From Halobacteriovorax sp. (GTDB taxonomy: Bacteria > Bdellovibrionota > Bacteriovoracia > Bacteriovoracales > Bacteriovoracaceae), in the NCBI GenBank assembly GCA_002720865.1, contig PBIO01000028.1:1-64000 (forward strand): a stretch of 64,000 bases of DNA. The letters are read 5' to 3'. Below the pieces are notes generated by a model that was not told the DNA's origin, did not search any database, and saw only the letters and a program-made list of their open reading frames with translations. Within the stretch, counting starts at the first letter, position 1; each line of letters begins with the position of its first letter. The translations under genes were made by a program, and so were the position numbers. This document shows positions 53,773 through 63,006 of the stretch, piece by piece.

Positions 53773-54573
53773 GTGAACAAAGAAAAGAAGTCCCTGGCAG
53801 AATCGAATATAAATGAGCTTAAGTCTCGTAGAAAGGGACTAATAGGTCTTTTTGAGAATCTCTTTAGGAAATTCCCCACCATTGTCTCGTTTTTGAGCTC
53901 GAGCCCCATGATTTTGATTTATATTTTATGTATCGGGATCTCCTGTGTTCCGGGAATTTGGCTCTGTTTAACAAGTTTTGAGATGAGTCAAGATTGGTCC
54001 ACTTTATCTAGGTCTATCCTTATGGCCTTAAGTTTTAGTACTGGTGGTTTTTTATTTGTCTTAAGTCTTATTTTCGTTGTTCCGGTTTTTAATATTCCTT
54101 TTAAAATCTGGCTTAGGAAAAACGGCAAATACAAGGGACCTTGGCTTTCTATACAAACTATCCCCTGGTATATGCATAATGCTCTTATTTATCTTGTGCG
54201 CTACACCGTTTTAGATTTTATAACCCCTTCAATATTAAATGAGACATTCTTTAGACTGATGGGAATGAAAATCGGTAAGAACGTAATGATTAATTCCTCT
54301 AATATATCCGATGCCTGTCTTATTGAACTTGAAGATAATGTGACCATAGGAGGCTCAGCTGTATTGATGGCCCACTACGGAATGCATGGACTACTGGTCT
54401 TAGATGATTTAAAAATTGGAAAGAAGACCACGATTGGTTTGAATGCAATGGTATTTGGTGGAGCTGAGATTGGGGAGCGAGTAACTATTGGTCCTAATTC
54501 AGTTATTTATCCAAAAGATGTAATTGAGGCTGGTCAAAAAGTTGGAATTAAAAGTCATGTTAAAGATAATTAG
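53773..54573 (+). CDS. Membrane-anchored hexapeptide (left-handed beta-helix) acyltransferase-like protein
   Basis: A 266-residue protein. Two hydrophobic helices lie at about 43-70 and 83-110. From about residue 165, repeated hexapeptide units (IGKNVMINSS, VTIGGSAVL, IGKKTTIGL, IGERVTIGPNSVIY) form a left-handed beta helix as in acyltransferases. GTG start with an AGGG-rich ribosome region. It overlaps the next acyltransferase gene. It probably modifies a lipid or polysaccharide at the membrane. Confidence 0.8.
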   Translation: MNKEKKSLAESNINELKSRRKGLIGLFENLFRKFPTIVSFLSSSPMILIYILCIGISCVPGIWLCLTSFEMSQDWSTLSRSILMALSFSTGGFLFVLSLIFVVPVFNIPFKIWLRKNGKYKGPWLSIQTIPWYMHNALIYLVRYTVLDFITPSILNETFFRLMGMKIGKNVMINSSNISDACLIELEDNVTIGGSAVLMAHYGMHGLLVLDDLKIGKKTTIGLNAMVFGGAEIGERVTIGPNSVIYPKDVIEAGQKVGIKSHVKDN

Positions 54574-55276
54574 AATAATTGCCATCGGATCTTATGTTGC
54601 GGGAGTCATGAGCTTAGGAATTTTATTCTCGCTTTTTAGACCACGCCATCCGAACAATGTTTATTTGATTTCTAAAATGCTTGCTTGGAAAGGCTTTGAT
54701 ATTTTAGGAATTGAGTACGATAGAAGGGATTATGATCTCCATGAAAATATTGGAGCGGCAGTTTTTTGTAGTAACCATCAAAATAATATTGATATGTTTC
54801 CAGGAGGATCTTGTGTTCATAAAAACACAGTCGTCCTAGGTAAAAAGTCGATAATCTGGATTCCTTTTTTTGGACAGTTCTTTTGGCTTTCAGGGAATAT
54901 TTTAATTGATAGGTCTAATCCCTTTAATGCCAAAAAATCTATGGAAAAAGTAACTGAGAAAATTAGAAATGAAGGGATCTCTGTATGGGTTATGCCGGAG
55001 GGGACCAGAAGTAAGGGACGAGGATTACTTCCCTTTAAAAAAGGGGCTTTTGTAACGGCAATTGCCGCTCAGTGTCCCATCGCACCAGTAGTTTTTAGCT
55101 CTTATGCTAAAAGGATCAATTTAAATAATTGGAAGAGCGGAAAAATTATCGCTAAGTGTTTACCGTTAATCTCGACAGTTGGAATGACTAAGGAAGATGT
55201 ACCTGAATTAATGGAAAAGACTAGAACCGCTATGCTCAATTGCCAGATTGAGTTGGATCGTGAAATTTATGATTGA
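54557..55276 (+). CDS. 1-acylglycerol-3-phosphate acyltransferase (PlsC-like)
   Basis: A 239-residue membrane acyltransferase. SNHQNNIDMF carries the HX4D catalytic motif and MPEGTRS the EGTR motif; PIAPVVFSS follows. The ATG at 54557 overlaps the previous gene by 17 bases and begins with a membrane helix; a TTG 33 bases earlier would add 11 residues. It adds an acyl chain to lysophosphatidic acid or a related lipid. Coupled to the beta-helix acyltransferase upstream, it may make an unusual lipid. Confidence 0.88.
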   Translation: MLKIIRIIAIGSYVAGVMSLGILFSLFRPRHPNNVYLISKMLAWKGFDILGIEYDRRDYDLHENIGAAVFCSNHQNNIDMFPGGSCVHKNTVVLGKKSIIWIPFFGQFFWLSGNILIDRSNPFNAKKSMEKVTEKIRNEGISVWVMPEGTRSKGRGLLPFKKGAFVTAIAAQCPIAPVVFSSYAKRINLNNWKSGKIIAKCLPLISTVGMTKEDVPELMEKTRTAMLNCQIELDREIYD

Positions 55277-55919
55277 TGATGGAGTCATTAAATTTAGTTT
55301 TTCTGAATTTTTAAAAACTAAGGCAGTGCCTCTAGCTGAATTTGAGTCCCTAGAGCTCCAGAGAAAAAGACTTTTTGAATACAACTTAATTGGTGAGTAT
55401 CTTCCTGAAAAAATAGGCTTCGGAAATATATCTATTAGAAAGGATTATATTAGTAGGAAGGAGTCCACCTTTCCTCAGTTTATAATTACAGGTACTCAAA
55501 CTGGTGCCTTAAAAGATCTAACTGGTGAACATTATACCAGAGTGGTTGATGGGGATTTAAACTCACAAAGTATTGGTTGTCATGGACCGATTGAGGCCTC
55601 TAGCGAATCACTGACTCATGGAGCTATGTACTTAGCGAGCGAAAAGATCAAGGCCATTGTTCATATTCATCATAAGCAAATGTGGGAAGAAATGTTAAAA
55701 AAAGATTTCCCGCGAACTAAAGATTGTACTTCATACGGAACTAGTGAAATGGCCCATGAGGCGATGAATTTGATAAAAGGCAAGGAGGAAGGAGTTCTTG
55801 TTATGCATGGTCATCAGGATGGAATTATTTTCTATGGGCAAAGTATAGAAGAGGCAACTGAGCTTACTTTAAAGCATTACTTTTTGATTGTTTCGGAAGG
55901 TGGTTCTTTCCCTGGTTGA
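55269..55919 (+). CDS. Class II aldolase/adducin-family protein
   Basis: A 216-residue protein of the class II aldolase/adducin fold. GFGNISIR near residue 52 and a Zn-type His pair AIVHIHHKQ near residue 130 are family features. It could act as an aldolase, epimerase or isomerase on a sugar phosphate. The ATG at 55269 overlaps the PlsC-gene stop by eight bases, so the three genes 53773-55919 appear coupled. The longest frame (TTG at 55248) adds seven residues. Confidence 0.78.
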   Translation: MIDDGVIKFSFSEFLKTKAVPLAEFESLELQRKRLFEYNLIGEYLPEKIGFGNISIRKDYISRKESTFPQFIITGTQTGALKDLTGEHYTRVVDGDLNSQSIGCHGPIEASSESLTHGAMYLASEKIKAIVHIHHKQMWEEMLKKDFPRTKDCTSYGTSEMAHEAMNLIKGKEEGVLVMHGHQDGIIFYGQSIEEATELTLKHYFLIVSEGGSFPG

Positions 55920-56686
55920 AGTCCAGAGTCGAGTCTCTTAAAGAGGTCCCCTCTGTTGTTATCAAAGACTTTTGGGGCGGTCATAATTGAACTATCTGTA
56001 AAACAGTTATTCACTAAATTTATTTTCTCACTATTTTTTAATTTCTTTCTTCGGCAGTGAAGAAAATCACCTTCGATCTCTACTTTATGACAATGCTTCT
56101 TAAGAGATTCACCTTCAGTTGAAGGCCAAGTCATTTCAACCTCGCATCTTAATGAGTCCTTTTTTAAAAATAAGATACAGTTTCCATAGCTCACAGACTT
56201 AACTGCTTTTTTCGGGGGACAGATATTTCCAGTTGAGCTACTGTCTCTTAAGGTTCCGTCAAAGTTTATTAACTTTGTTCCTTTTGCTGTTTTACATAAG
56301 AGATGATCTTTTGAGTTTGAAATTTTTAAAGAGCCACAAAAATAAAGATTATTCACAGAAATTAATTCACCAAGTTTTACAATATGTAGATAGTGTCCAC
56401 CAATAGACCAGATTCTTTTGTCACTACTATTTTTTGGTCTAAGACCGTTAAAAAAGTAGAGAAAAGGAGTATTTGAAAACTTATCGTCTAGACTTAAAGG
56501 CAAAGAGGTATTTGCAATAGATTTTGCGACTTCTTTTTCGATATCTAGCTCAACACAGAGCTCACCAATTTCGGTTTCTGAGCTTATCTGCCTTTGCTCT
56601 AGGCCTTGACTAACTTTTAGAGGAGGACTTTCAGCGAAGAGCTTAGACGAAAATAAGACGAATAAAATAATAACCAAGCGAATCAA
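55877..56686 (-). CDS. Secreted protein of unknown function
   Basis: A 269-residue exported protein with a signal peptide of about 18 residues (ending SKLFAES). It has at least nine cysteines spread along the chain, compatible with disulfide-stabilised extracellular folding. No domain recognised. It overlaps the 3' end of the aldolase-family gene by 43 bases on the opposite strand, which is unusual. Confidence 0.72.
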   Translation of the reverse strand: MIRLVIILFVLFSSKLFAESPPLKVSQGLEQRQISSETEIGELCVELDIEKEVAKSIANTSLPLSLDDKFSNTPFLYFFNGLRPKNSSDKRIWSIGGHYLHIVKLGELISVNNLYFCGSLKISNSKDHLLCKTAKGTKLINFDGTLRDSSSTGNICPPKKAVKSVSYGNCILFLKKDSLRCEVEMTWPSTEGESLKKHCHKVEIEGDFLHCRRKKLKNSEKINLVNNCFTDSSIMTAPKVFDNNRGDLFKRLDSGLQPGKEPPSETIKK

Positions 56687-56785
56687 GCAGTTTCTCCCAT
56701 TACTAACACCTTATTGTACCTTTATGGGGGGCTAAAACAATCGGGGGAAAATTAGATTAAATTGAGTCCACAATGGGGCTAAAAG

Positions 56786-59116
56786 GTGTTAAAAGAGCAT
56801 ATGGAACGATTTAAAGACCTTATCATTCGCTATTGTATGGGCTATCCAAAGTCAGCTCTAGGGCTTGGATTATTGATAACCTTTATTTTCCTACCTTATT
56901 CTACAAATATTGTTTTAGATTTCTCTGCAAGGACCTGGTTTAGGGCCAATGATCCCAATATCACTCAGCTAGACTCCTTTGAAAAAAAATTTGGAAATGA
57001 CGAGTCTGCGGTTCTCGTAATGCACTCTAAAAATGGTTTTTTTGATCGTGAGAGTTTGAAAACCTTGCATAAGGTTACAGAAGCTATTTGGCAGGTTCCA
57101 GATATCGCTCGAGTTGACTCTTTAAATAATCAAAACCTAACCACTTCAATAGATGATGATATTTCGACAGAAGAGTTTATTCCTGTGGAAAGGATTGATG
57201 ATGAAGGCTTCTTAGAGGAAAGAAAAAAGGCTTTTCAAAAACATAAAGTTCTTCCTGGGGTTTTCTTAACTAAGGACTATAAATCAGCCGTCATCTACGG
57301 AAGGGTTGTTCAAAAACCAGAAGGAGAAGTTGATTTTGATGCCATCTTTGATGGCTTTCAAAAGGTAGGGCGTGACCTTCTTGAGCCAAGTGGAATTGAA
57401 TATCATATTTTAGGTGCGCCCTCACTAAATGTAACCTTTAAACGAACCTCTTTTAAAGACTTAAGAACAATTAATCCCATCCTCGTTGGGTTGGTGATTA
57501 TTTATCTTATTTTTTGTTTTAGGAACTTCTGGGGAGTCTTCTTGCCACTAACAGTTATAGGGACGACTTTAATCTTTATGACAGGCTTAATCGGATTTCT
57601 ACAGATTAAAATGAATAGCCTTACTTTTATTCTACCTGGAATTATTATCGCCATTGCCATTGCCGATTCAGTTCATCTTTTATCAACCTACTTTGACAAA
57701 TATGCCGAAGGGGAAGAGCTGAATGCGTCTTTAAAAGCCGCTTTAGATAAGAATATTTCTCCCATCTTTTTAACTTCTATTTCAACTGCAATTGGATTCT
57801 TTAGCCTCACGACTTCGGACGTAAGACCAGTTGCAGAAATGGGCCTACTCGCCGGTATCGCTACCATAATGGCATTTGTTTTATCTCTTTTATATATTCC
57901 CTCAACTCTAATTCTTTTCAATGTCGGCTCAACAAAAGCACAGCGAGGGGGAAGGGCCATAAAAAAACTAACTGCCCGTAGGTACATTAAGTTCCTAGAA
58001 CGATGGCATAAATCAATATTGGTGTCTTTTATCCTGATTAGTGGAAGCTTTACCTGGTTAGCATTACAAAATGAGGTGAACTCTAACCCATATGAATACT
58101 TTAACGAAACTAATCCAATAAGCATTGGAAACCAGTTTACTTTAAAAACATTTAAAGGAGTCGGCGGCCCGGAGTTGGTCATTGATAGTGGACGTGAGAA
58201 TGGAATCACAGATCCTGGCTTTTTAAAGATAGTGGATCAGTTTCAAACTTGGCTGAACGAAAGAGATTATATAAATCGAATAATCTCAATTACGGATATT
58301 ATAAAAGAGGTCAACCAATCACTACATGGTGGTCAGGAAGATATGTACCGGATTCCTGATTCAAAAGAAATGATAGCACAGGAGATATTTCTCTACACCA
58401 TGGGGCTTCCTCAAGGGATGGATTTAAATAATAGGATAGACTTAAAGCAGAGAGAATTAAGGCTCAGCGTTCTATGGAATGTTCAAAACTCAAAAGAAAG
58501 TTTAATTCGAATTGAAGAGATTGAAACTAAGGCCGAAGAGCTCGGACTAAAAATGGCTTCAACTGGAAAGCCCGTCCTGTTTCAAAGGATGAATGGTTAC
58601 GTTGTCGAGACTTTCACCACTTCAATGGGGATGGCGTTAGTATTGATCACACTTATTCTCATTGTGGTTTATAGATCTTTTAAGATGGGGCTTCTTTCAC
58701 TTATTCCAAATTTTATTCCCATTGTATTGGGAGCAGGACTTTTAACTATTATAAAGACTCCCGTCGATGTTGGCTGTGCCATTGTAGCTTCGGTAACTTT
58801 AGGTATTGCTGTTGATGACACCATCCACTTTCTTTCTCATTATAGTAAACTAATTCGAGAAGGGTCTCCACGAGTAGAAGCTCTCACTGAGGTTATCAGT
58901 GGAACTGGGGTGGCCCTAATAGTCACGACGATGATTCTCGTAAGCGGATTTGGACTCTTTATGTTTGCCAGCCTCACCCCTAATAAGAACTTTGGGATAC
59001 TCTCTTCTTTTGTCCTTTTTATGGCCTTATTCTGTGATCTAGTCATTCTACCTTGTATTGTCTTAGCCGTAGAAAGCCTAAGTGGTAAAAAAATACAGGG
59101 TGTAAAAATTTCTTAA
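56786..59116 (+). CDS. RND/MMPL-type membrane transporter
   Basis: A 776-residue protein with 12 predicted helices in two equal halves; each half has one helix, a large extracytoplasmic loop, then five helices. SFEKKFGNDESAVLVM opens the first loop, and the late helices (VTLGIAVDDTIHFLSHY and an FGILSSFVLFMALFCDLV segment) are typical of MMPL/sterol-sensing transporters. The IAIADSVHLLS and GIAVDDTIHFLS helices hold the conserved Asp of the proton relay. It is probably a lipid or hydrophobic-molecule exporter. GTG start at 56786, with an ATG five codons later. Confidence 0.9.
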   Translation: MLKEHMERFKDLIIRYCMGYPKSALGLGLLITFIFLPYSTNIVLDFSARTWFRANDPNITQLDSFEKKFGNDESAVLVMHSKNGFFDRESLKTLHKVTEAIWQVPDIARVDSLNNQNLTTSIDDDISTEEFIPVERIDDEGFLEERKKAFQKHKVLPGVFLTKDYKSAVIYGRVVQKPEGEVDFDAIFDGFQKVGRDLLEPSGIEYHILGAPSLNVTFKRTSFKDLRTINPILVGLVIIYLIFCFRNFWGVFLPLTVIGTTLIFMTGLIGFLQIKMNSLTFILPGIIIAIAIADSVHLLSTYFDKYAEGEELNASLKAALDKNISPIFLTSISTAIGFFSLTTSDVRPVAEMGLLAGIATIMAFVLSLLYIPSTLILFNVGSTKAQRGGRAIKKLTARRYIKFLERWHKSILVSFILISGSFTWLALQNEVNSNPYEYFNETNPISIGNQFTLKTFKGVGGPELVIDSGRENGITDPGFLKIVDQFQTWLNERDYINRIISITDIIKEVNQSLHGGQEDMYRIPDSKEMIAQEIFLYTMGLPQGMDLNNRIDLKQRELRLSVLWNVQNSKESLIRIEEIETKAEELGLKMASTGKPVLFQRMNGYVVETFTTSMGMALVLITLILIVVYRSFKMGLLSLIPNFIPIVLGAGLLTIIKTPVDVGCAIVASVTLGIAVDDTIHFLSHYSKLIREGSPRVEALTEVISGTGVALIVTTMILVSGFGLFMFASLTPNKNFGILSSFVLFMALFCDLVILPCIVLAVESLSGKKIQGVKIS

Positions 59117-59147
59117 CTTTCCGTATTTCATGGCATAGGTTGCGCTC

Positions 59148-60404
59148 GTGGAAACTTTAAAAAAAATGATGCTACTAGTGGTCTTGGCACTTACCACCAA
59201 TGTATTTGCCTATGTAGACCGGTCTGAGGACACTTCCTCTTCTCTATCCAATAAGTACACTGGTGAGTACTTAGTGACGGCCTTAGGTCAGTCTAGCTTA
59301 AATGCAGATAAGGTAACTCATATTATAGTTGTCGGATCTAGCATGAAGAAAGACTCTGATCAGTTCCTTCAATCTGGCCTGATTCAAGGTTATAAATACA
59401 GGGAAATGTACCCTTCTCATCAAGTTGTTGTCATAACTGCTCCCGATGTAAAAGGCGCAGATAATGATGAAGTCTTTATGAGATTTAATCTACCTATTAT
59501 TAAGCAGGTCGATGTAACTCTCAATGTATATAACTTAGTTAACGAAATGCTATTTTTTAAACAGATTGCTAGTTTCGATTATTACGGACACTCAAGCCCT
59601 TGGGCCATAAAGCTAGCTAAAAAAGATGGAACTATCGAACCAGGTAGCCATAAATCAACTCTTCAAAAAGTAATACCGCGTTTTACTAAATATGCTTATG
59701 CCACCTTAAATGGTTGTAATGGTGGATTTAATATTGCACCAGAGCTTTCAACTGTTTGGGGAATACCGGCAAGTGGTTCTCTTACAAGCACTCAATTTGA
59801 AAGACTTCAAGTTGATGGTTTCTATAAAAAATCTGACAGAGATGACTCTCAAAAACTTAGTGTAAATACTTTGAGCTTTAAGGATGCACTTGATTGTAAG
59901 GTAGGGGTTTGCTGGAGACTAAAAACGGCTCGTAAGAACTATTCAAGTTATTGGGGTAATTTTAAGGATGGTGGACTTAGCTTTCCTAAGTTCTTCTGTA
60001 ACTTTGATAATTCTGATAAGCGCTGTGAAAAAGCGATGGCATTACAGCTTTTTTCTTTTCCTTCAGTTAAGGCCATCGATAAAAATGCAAATCTAGAAGA
60101 TTATAAAACTGTATTATTTGATTATCTTTGCTCAACAGCTAAAGATAAAAACTATTTTAAAAATTGTGTTAATGGAATTAAGAATGCCATCGCCAATAAT
60201 ACGAATAGGTTTCAGGCCCATCCTGGAAATGCTCTTCAGTGTGACTTTAAAGGCTGTAACGCAAGAATTAAGTGTAAAAAGAAGATCTTTGGAAGCGGTC
60301 CAAGAGGCGGTTCTTGCAAGGTCATAACAACTGTAAACTCAAACCCTACAACTCTCGTTCGTGAGTACAAGGCCTTTATTGAGGGTTTTCAGTTACTTAA
60401 ATAG
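59148..60404 (+). CDS. Secreted protein, possible clan CD (caspase/gingipain-like) peptidase
   Basis: A 418-residue secreted protein with a signal peptide of about 21 residues (ending TNVFA). The central region has FDYYGHSSPWAI near residue 147 and YATLNGCNGGF near residue 187: a His after hydrophobic residues and a Cys after hydrophobic residues about 40 positions later is the arrangement of clan CD cysteine peptidases (caspase, gingipain, clostripain). Ten or more further cysteines lie in the C-terminal half. Assignment to a family is not secure. Start: GTG at 59148. Confidence 0.75.
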   Translation: METLKKMMLLVVLALTTNVFAYVDRSEDTSSSLSNKYTGEYLVTALGQSSLNADKVTHIIVVGSSMKKDSDQFLQSGLIQGYKYREMYPSHQVVVITAPDVKGADNDEVFMRFNLPIIKQVDVTLNVYNLVNEMLFFKQIASFDYYGHSSPWAIKLAKKDGTIEPGSHKSTLQKVIPRFTKYAYATLNGCNGGFNIAPELSTVWGIPASGSLTSTQFERLQVDGFYKKSDRDDSQKLSVNTLSFKDALDCKVGVCWRLKTARKNYSSYWGNFKDGGLSFPKFFCNFDNSDKRCEKAMALQLFSFPSVKAIDKNANLEDYKTVLFDYLCSTAKDKNYFKNCVNGIKNAIANNTNRFQAHPGNALQCDFKGCNARIKCKKKIFGSGPRGGSCKVITTVNSNPTTLVREYKAFIEGFQLLK

Positions 60405-60420
60405 ACTGATTTTTTCCATC

Positions 60421-60444
60421 GAGGATCTCAACTTTGGGGTCCTC
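60421..60444 (+). terminator. Weak terminator-like hairpin
   Basis: GAGGA at 60421-60425 pairs with TCCTC at 60440-60444 across a 14-base loop, followed by TTATTATT. The stem is short, so this is a weak candidate for the end of the 59148 gene. The remaining gap to 60574 holds no gene I can see. Confidence 0.35.
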
Positions 60445-60574
60445 TTATTATTCACGATATTCATTTATGCATACTAGTCTAACTACTTGAATTTTAGATA
60501 AAGTAGGCCCGTTCGCTTATAATAAGTCCTTATCGATTCTTAATGAAATATTCCGGTTTTGACGAAAAGGATTT

Positions 60575-61888
60575 ATGAACAATAGGTCTGAATTAAAGCT
60601 AATTTTGTGGGTGTTCTCTGGTCTTATTTTTGGGGTCCTTCTCCCTATCGTATTTATCACCTTTGATCTCAATCAGCTCGGACTTGAATTTAATATTCAA
60701 AATATTATTGAGGTTTCTAAAGTTCAATATATCTACCTTTTTAGTGCTGTATTTTTTCCGGCAGTTTTTGCGACAATTTTCTTCCTCTTTTATACCATTC
60801 AAAAAAGAAATCATAGCTTAAGAGAGGTGAATGACTTTGTAACTTCAGTATTAAACTCCTTACATGACAATATTTTGGTTTTTAGTGAAGACCTGGAAAT
60901 TATTGGTGCTAACGATGCTGCTAAAAATATGCTTGGGTACTTTGTAGGAGGGGATCAGAACTATCGAGGTATCGAAGAAATTAGGGAACTGATTAATAAG
61001 TCAGGGGACTTTGATATATATAAAGAAAGTTTAAATGGAGTGGGGACTTACCTTATTTCTATAAAAAAATTATTGGCCCAAAATAAGATTATTGTAAGTA
61101 TTAAAGATATTCATCAAATCACAGCTCAAGAAAAAATTATTGAAGACCAAAAACGAGAACTTGAAGCAGCATCGAAGTTTGCAGGGTATGGAGAAATGGC
61201 CGCAGGTATGGCCCATGAAATTAATAACCCTCTCGCCATACTCTTATTAAACAATAATTTGGTCATGAAGTTTTTAGAAAAAGGCATCGTTGACGAAAAA
61301 GTTAAAAGTAAGATTAAAAAGAATGATGAAGTTATAAAGAGAATCTCTAAGATCATAAATACAATGAAATCACTTTCAAGAAATGCGGCAGATGATCCAG
61401 TAGAGCAAGCCAGTGTGGTTGAGGTTGTAGATGATGCCATGGAGTTTTGCCGGGGACTACTTAATCCTGAGGGTGTTGCATTAGATGTGAATTTTAGCGG
61501 TTTAGAAGAAGCTCGAATTTTATGCAAAAAAGCTGAGGTATCTCAGGTTTTAGTTAATCTGATAAAAAACTCTAAGGATGCTCTGGATGAACTATCGAAT
61601 GAGCAAACAAAGTGGATTCGACTTTGCGTAAATGAGGTTAAAGATAAGATACAAATCCGTGTTATAGACTCAGGTAAGGGTATTGATAAGGAAATCCACG
61701 AAAAGCTTTTTGATCCTTTTTTTACCACCAAACAAGTGGGGAAGGGCATGGGACTTGGACTCTCGATTAGTAAAAACTTGCTGCTGAAGCAAGGTGGAGA
61801 TCTTTATTATAGCCTTCATGACGGGAACACCTGCTTTACCCTAGAGTTTAAGAAATCGGAGTCATTTCCAATCAAAATAGTTGGTTAA
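60575..61888 (+). CDS. PAS-domain sensor histidine kinase
   Basis: A 437-residue kinase. Two N-terminal membrane helices (about 10-30 and 48-73) are followed by a PAS-like domain (about 85-185, VLNSLHDNILVFSEDLEIIGAN) and the kinase core: His214 (GMAHEINNPLA), an N box (NLIKNSKDALDEL) and G boxes (DSGKGI, GMGLGLSI). The His box is of the NtrB-like type. It has no response regulator next to it, so its partner is encoded elsewhere. Confidence 0.92.
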   Translation: MNNRSELKLILWVFSGLIFGVLLPIVFITFDLNQLGLEFNIQNIIEVSKVQYIYLFSAVFFPAVFATIFFLFYTIQKRNHSLREVNDFVTSVLNSLHDNILVFSEDLEIIGANDAAKNMLGYFVGGDQNYRGIEEIRELINKSGDFDIYKESLNGVGTYLISIKKLLAQNKIIVSIKDIHQITAQEKIIEDQKRELEAASKFAGYGEMAAGMAHEINNPLAILLLNNNLVMKFLEKGIVDEKVKSKIKKNDEVIKRISKIINTMKSLSRNAADDPVEQASVVEVVDDAMEFCRGLLNPEGVALDVNFSGLEEARILCKKAEVSQVLVNLIKNSKDALDELSNEQTKWIRLCVNEVKDKIQIRVIDSGKGIDKEIHEKLFDPFFTTKQVGKGMGLGLSISKNLLLKQGGDLYYSLHDGNTCFTLEFKKSESFPIKIVG

Positions 61889-61984
61889 AAAAAGACCGCA
61901 CTTATTTCTTGCAAAATTATACCTCTGACTTAGAATTGAATTTTGTAAACAAAAAGTATTTTCGAGATAAGAATTAAAAAATTC

Positions 61985-62257
61985 ATGTTTTTCACTTTTC
62001 TATTAATAAGCTCAACCTCAAACGCAGGGATGATCGACCATTTTATGTCCTGGGTTGATGAAAATTGTGAGGGAACCGGAAAACTATTAATAAAAAAATC
62101 CGCAATTGAACTCATTAAAACCTATAAAGAAAAAGAATGTCATGGCTTCTTTACTAAAAAAATAATTAATAAGTGCGAAAAAATCACCTGCGAGAAAATG
62201 ATTGAAGAGTTCTCAAGTCTTAAAGAAAAAGAAACTGGTAACGTTATTGGTCAGTAG
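61985..62257 (+). CDS. Small secreted protein
   Basis: A 90-residue protein whose first 15 residues are hydrophobic and end SSTSNAG, so it looks like an exported protein with a clipped signal peptide. An ATT codon at 61973, in frame, would add KKF and complete a standard signal peptide; use of ATT as a start is rare, so I keep the ATG. The mature part is charged with four cysteines. It converges with the PilZ gene two bases later. Confidence 0.6.
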   Translation: MFFTFLLISSTSNAGMIDHFMSWVDENCEGTGKLLIKKSAIELIKTYKEKECHGFFTKKIINKCEKITCEKMIEEFSSLKEKETGNVIGQ

Positions 62258-62259
62258 TT

Positions 62260-63006
62260 TTAAGCACTGACGACTGCTGCAGTATCTCTTAAAATTTGAT
62301 CCAAGACCCACCGGTTAGTGACAGTCATATCTTTAAATTTAATACCGATGCCACCTGGGTAATCACCTTTAGGCTTTGTTAATCTTACAATCTCAGCCTG
62401 ACATGAAAATTCTTTTTGACCTGATAGACCTAAGGTTAAGGATATTTCATCACCTTCATTTAAGGGATTTGGAAGATCTTCTCTAGTGCTTGTTAAACTC
62501 GAATGAGAAAGAAATGCACCAGACTTAGAAATATCGAAAGTCTTGGATAGGAGCGGGCTGCCCAATGGCCCTTGAATCCAAACAGGTAAATTCCTCTTAA
62601 ATCTTTTAGGGGCTAACCACCACCTCTTGTTTTGATCATTTAAGACTTCTCTAGCATTAGTGAAAAATAAGTATGAGCTTATGAGACCAAAAGATAGAGT
62701 GGCTAGAGTTGTGGCCAAGGGACTATAGTCTTGCGCCAATTTTGAAACGAAAAAATTGTTTATTGCTACGACAAAAAATGAAAAAGGAAGAGAGAGCTTT
62801 AATAGCCAGTGCCCGTAATAAGAAAAAGCGGCATTTATTAAACAAACTCCAATCACTGACCAGTTCAGATAGGTCATTTTGTTCATGATCATTGATGCTT
62901 CCGTTGGCTCATGACCATAGATGGCCATAATTTGCACTGGAAAACTAATGGCTACAGATAAAAAGAATAAGGAATAAAGATTAAATAGTAATGGTCTCTT
63001 TTTCAT
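62260..63006 (-). CDS. PilZ-domain membrane protein
   Basis: A 248-residue protein with about four N-terminal membrane helices (residues about 8-130) and a C-terminal PilZ domain (about 145-240). DISKSGAFL matches the (D/N)xSxxG part of the cyclic di-GMP site. The Arg motif is KRFKR, close to but not a perfect RxxxR. It may read c-di-GMP at the inner membrane. Its start overlaps the lytic transglycosylase gene by four bases. Confidence 0.85.
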   Translation of the reverse strand: MKKRPLLFNLYSLFFLSVAISFPVQIMAIYGHEPTEASMIMNKMTYLNWSVIGVCLINAAFSYYGHWLLKLSLPFSFFVVAINNFFVSKLAQDYSPLATTLATLSFGLISSYLFFTNAREVLNDQNKRWWLAPKRFKRNLPVWIQGPLGSPLLSKTFDISKSGAFLSHSSLTSTREDLPNPLNEGDEISLTLGLSGQKEFSCQAEIVRLTKPKGDYPGGIGIKFKDMTVTNRWVLDQILRDTAAVVSA

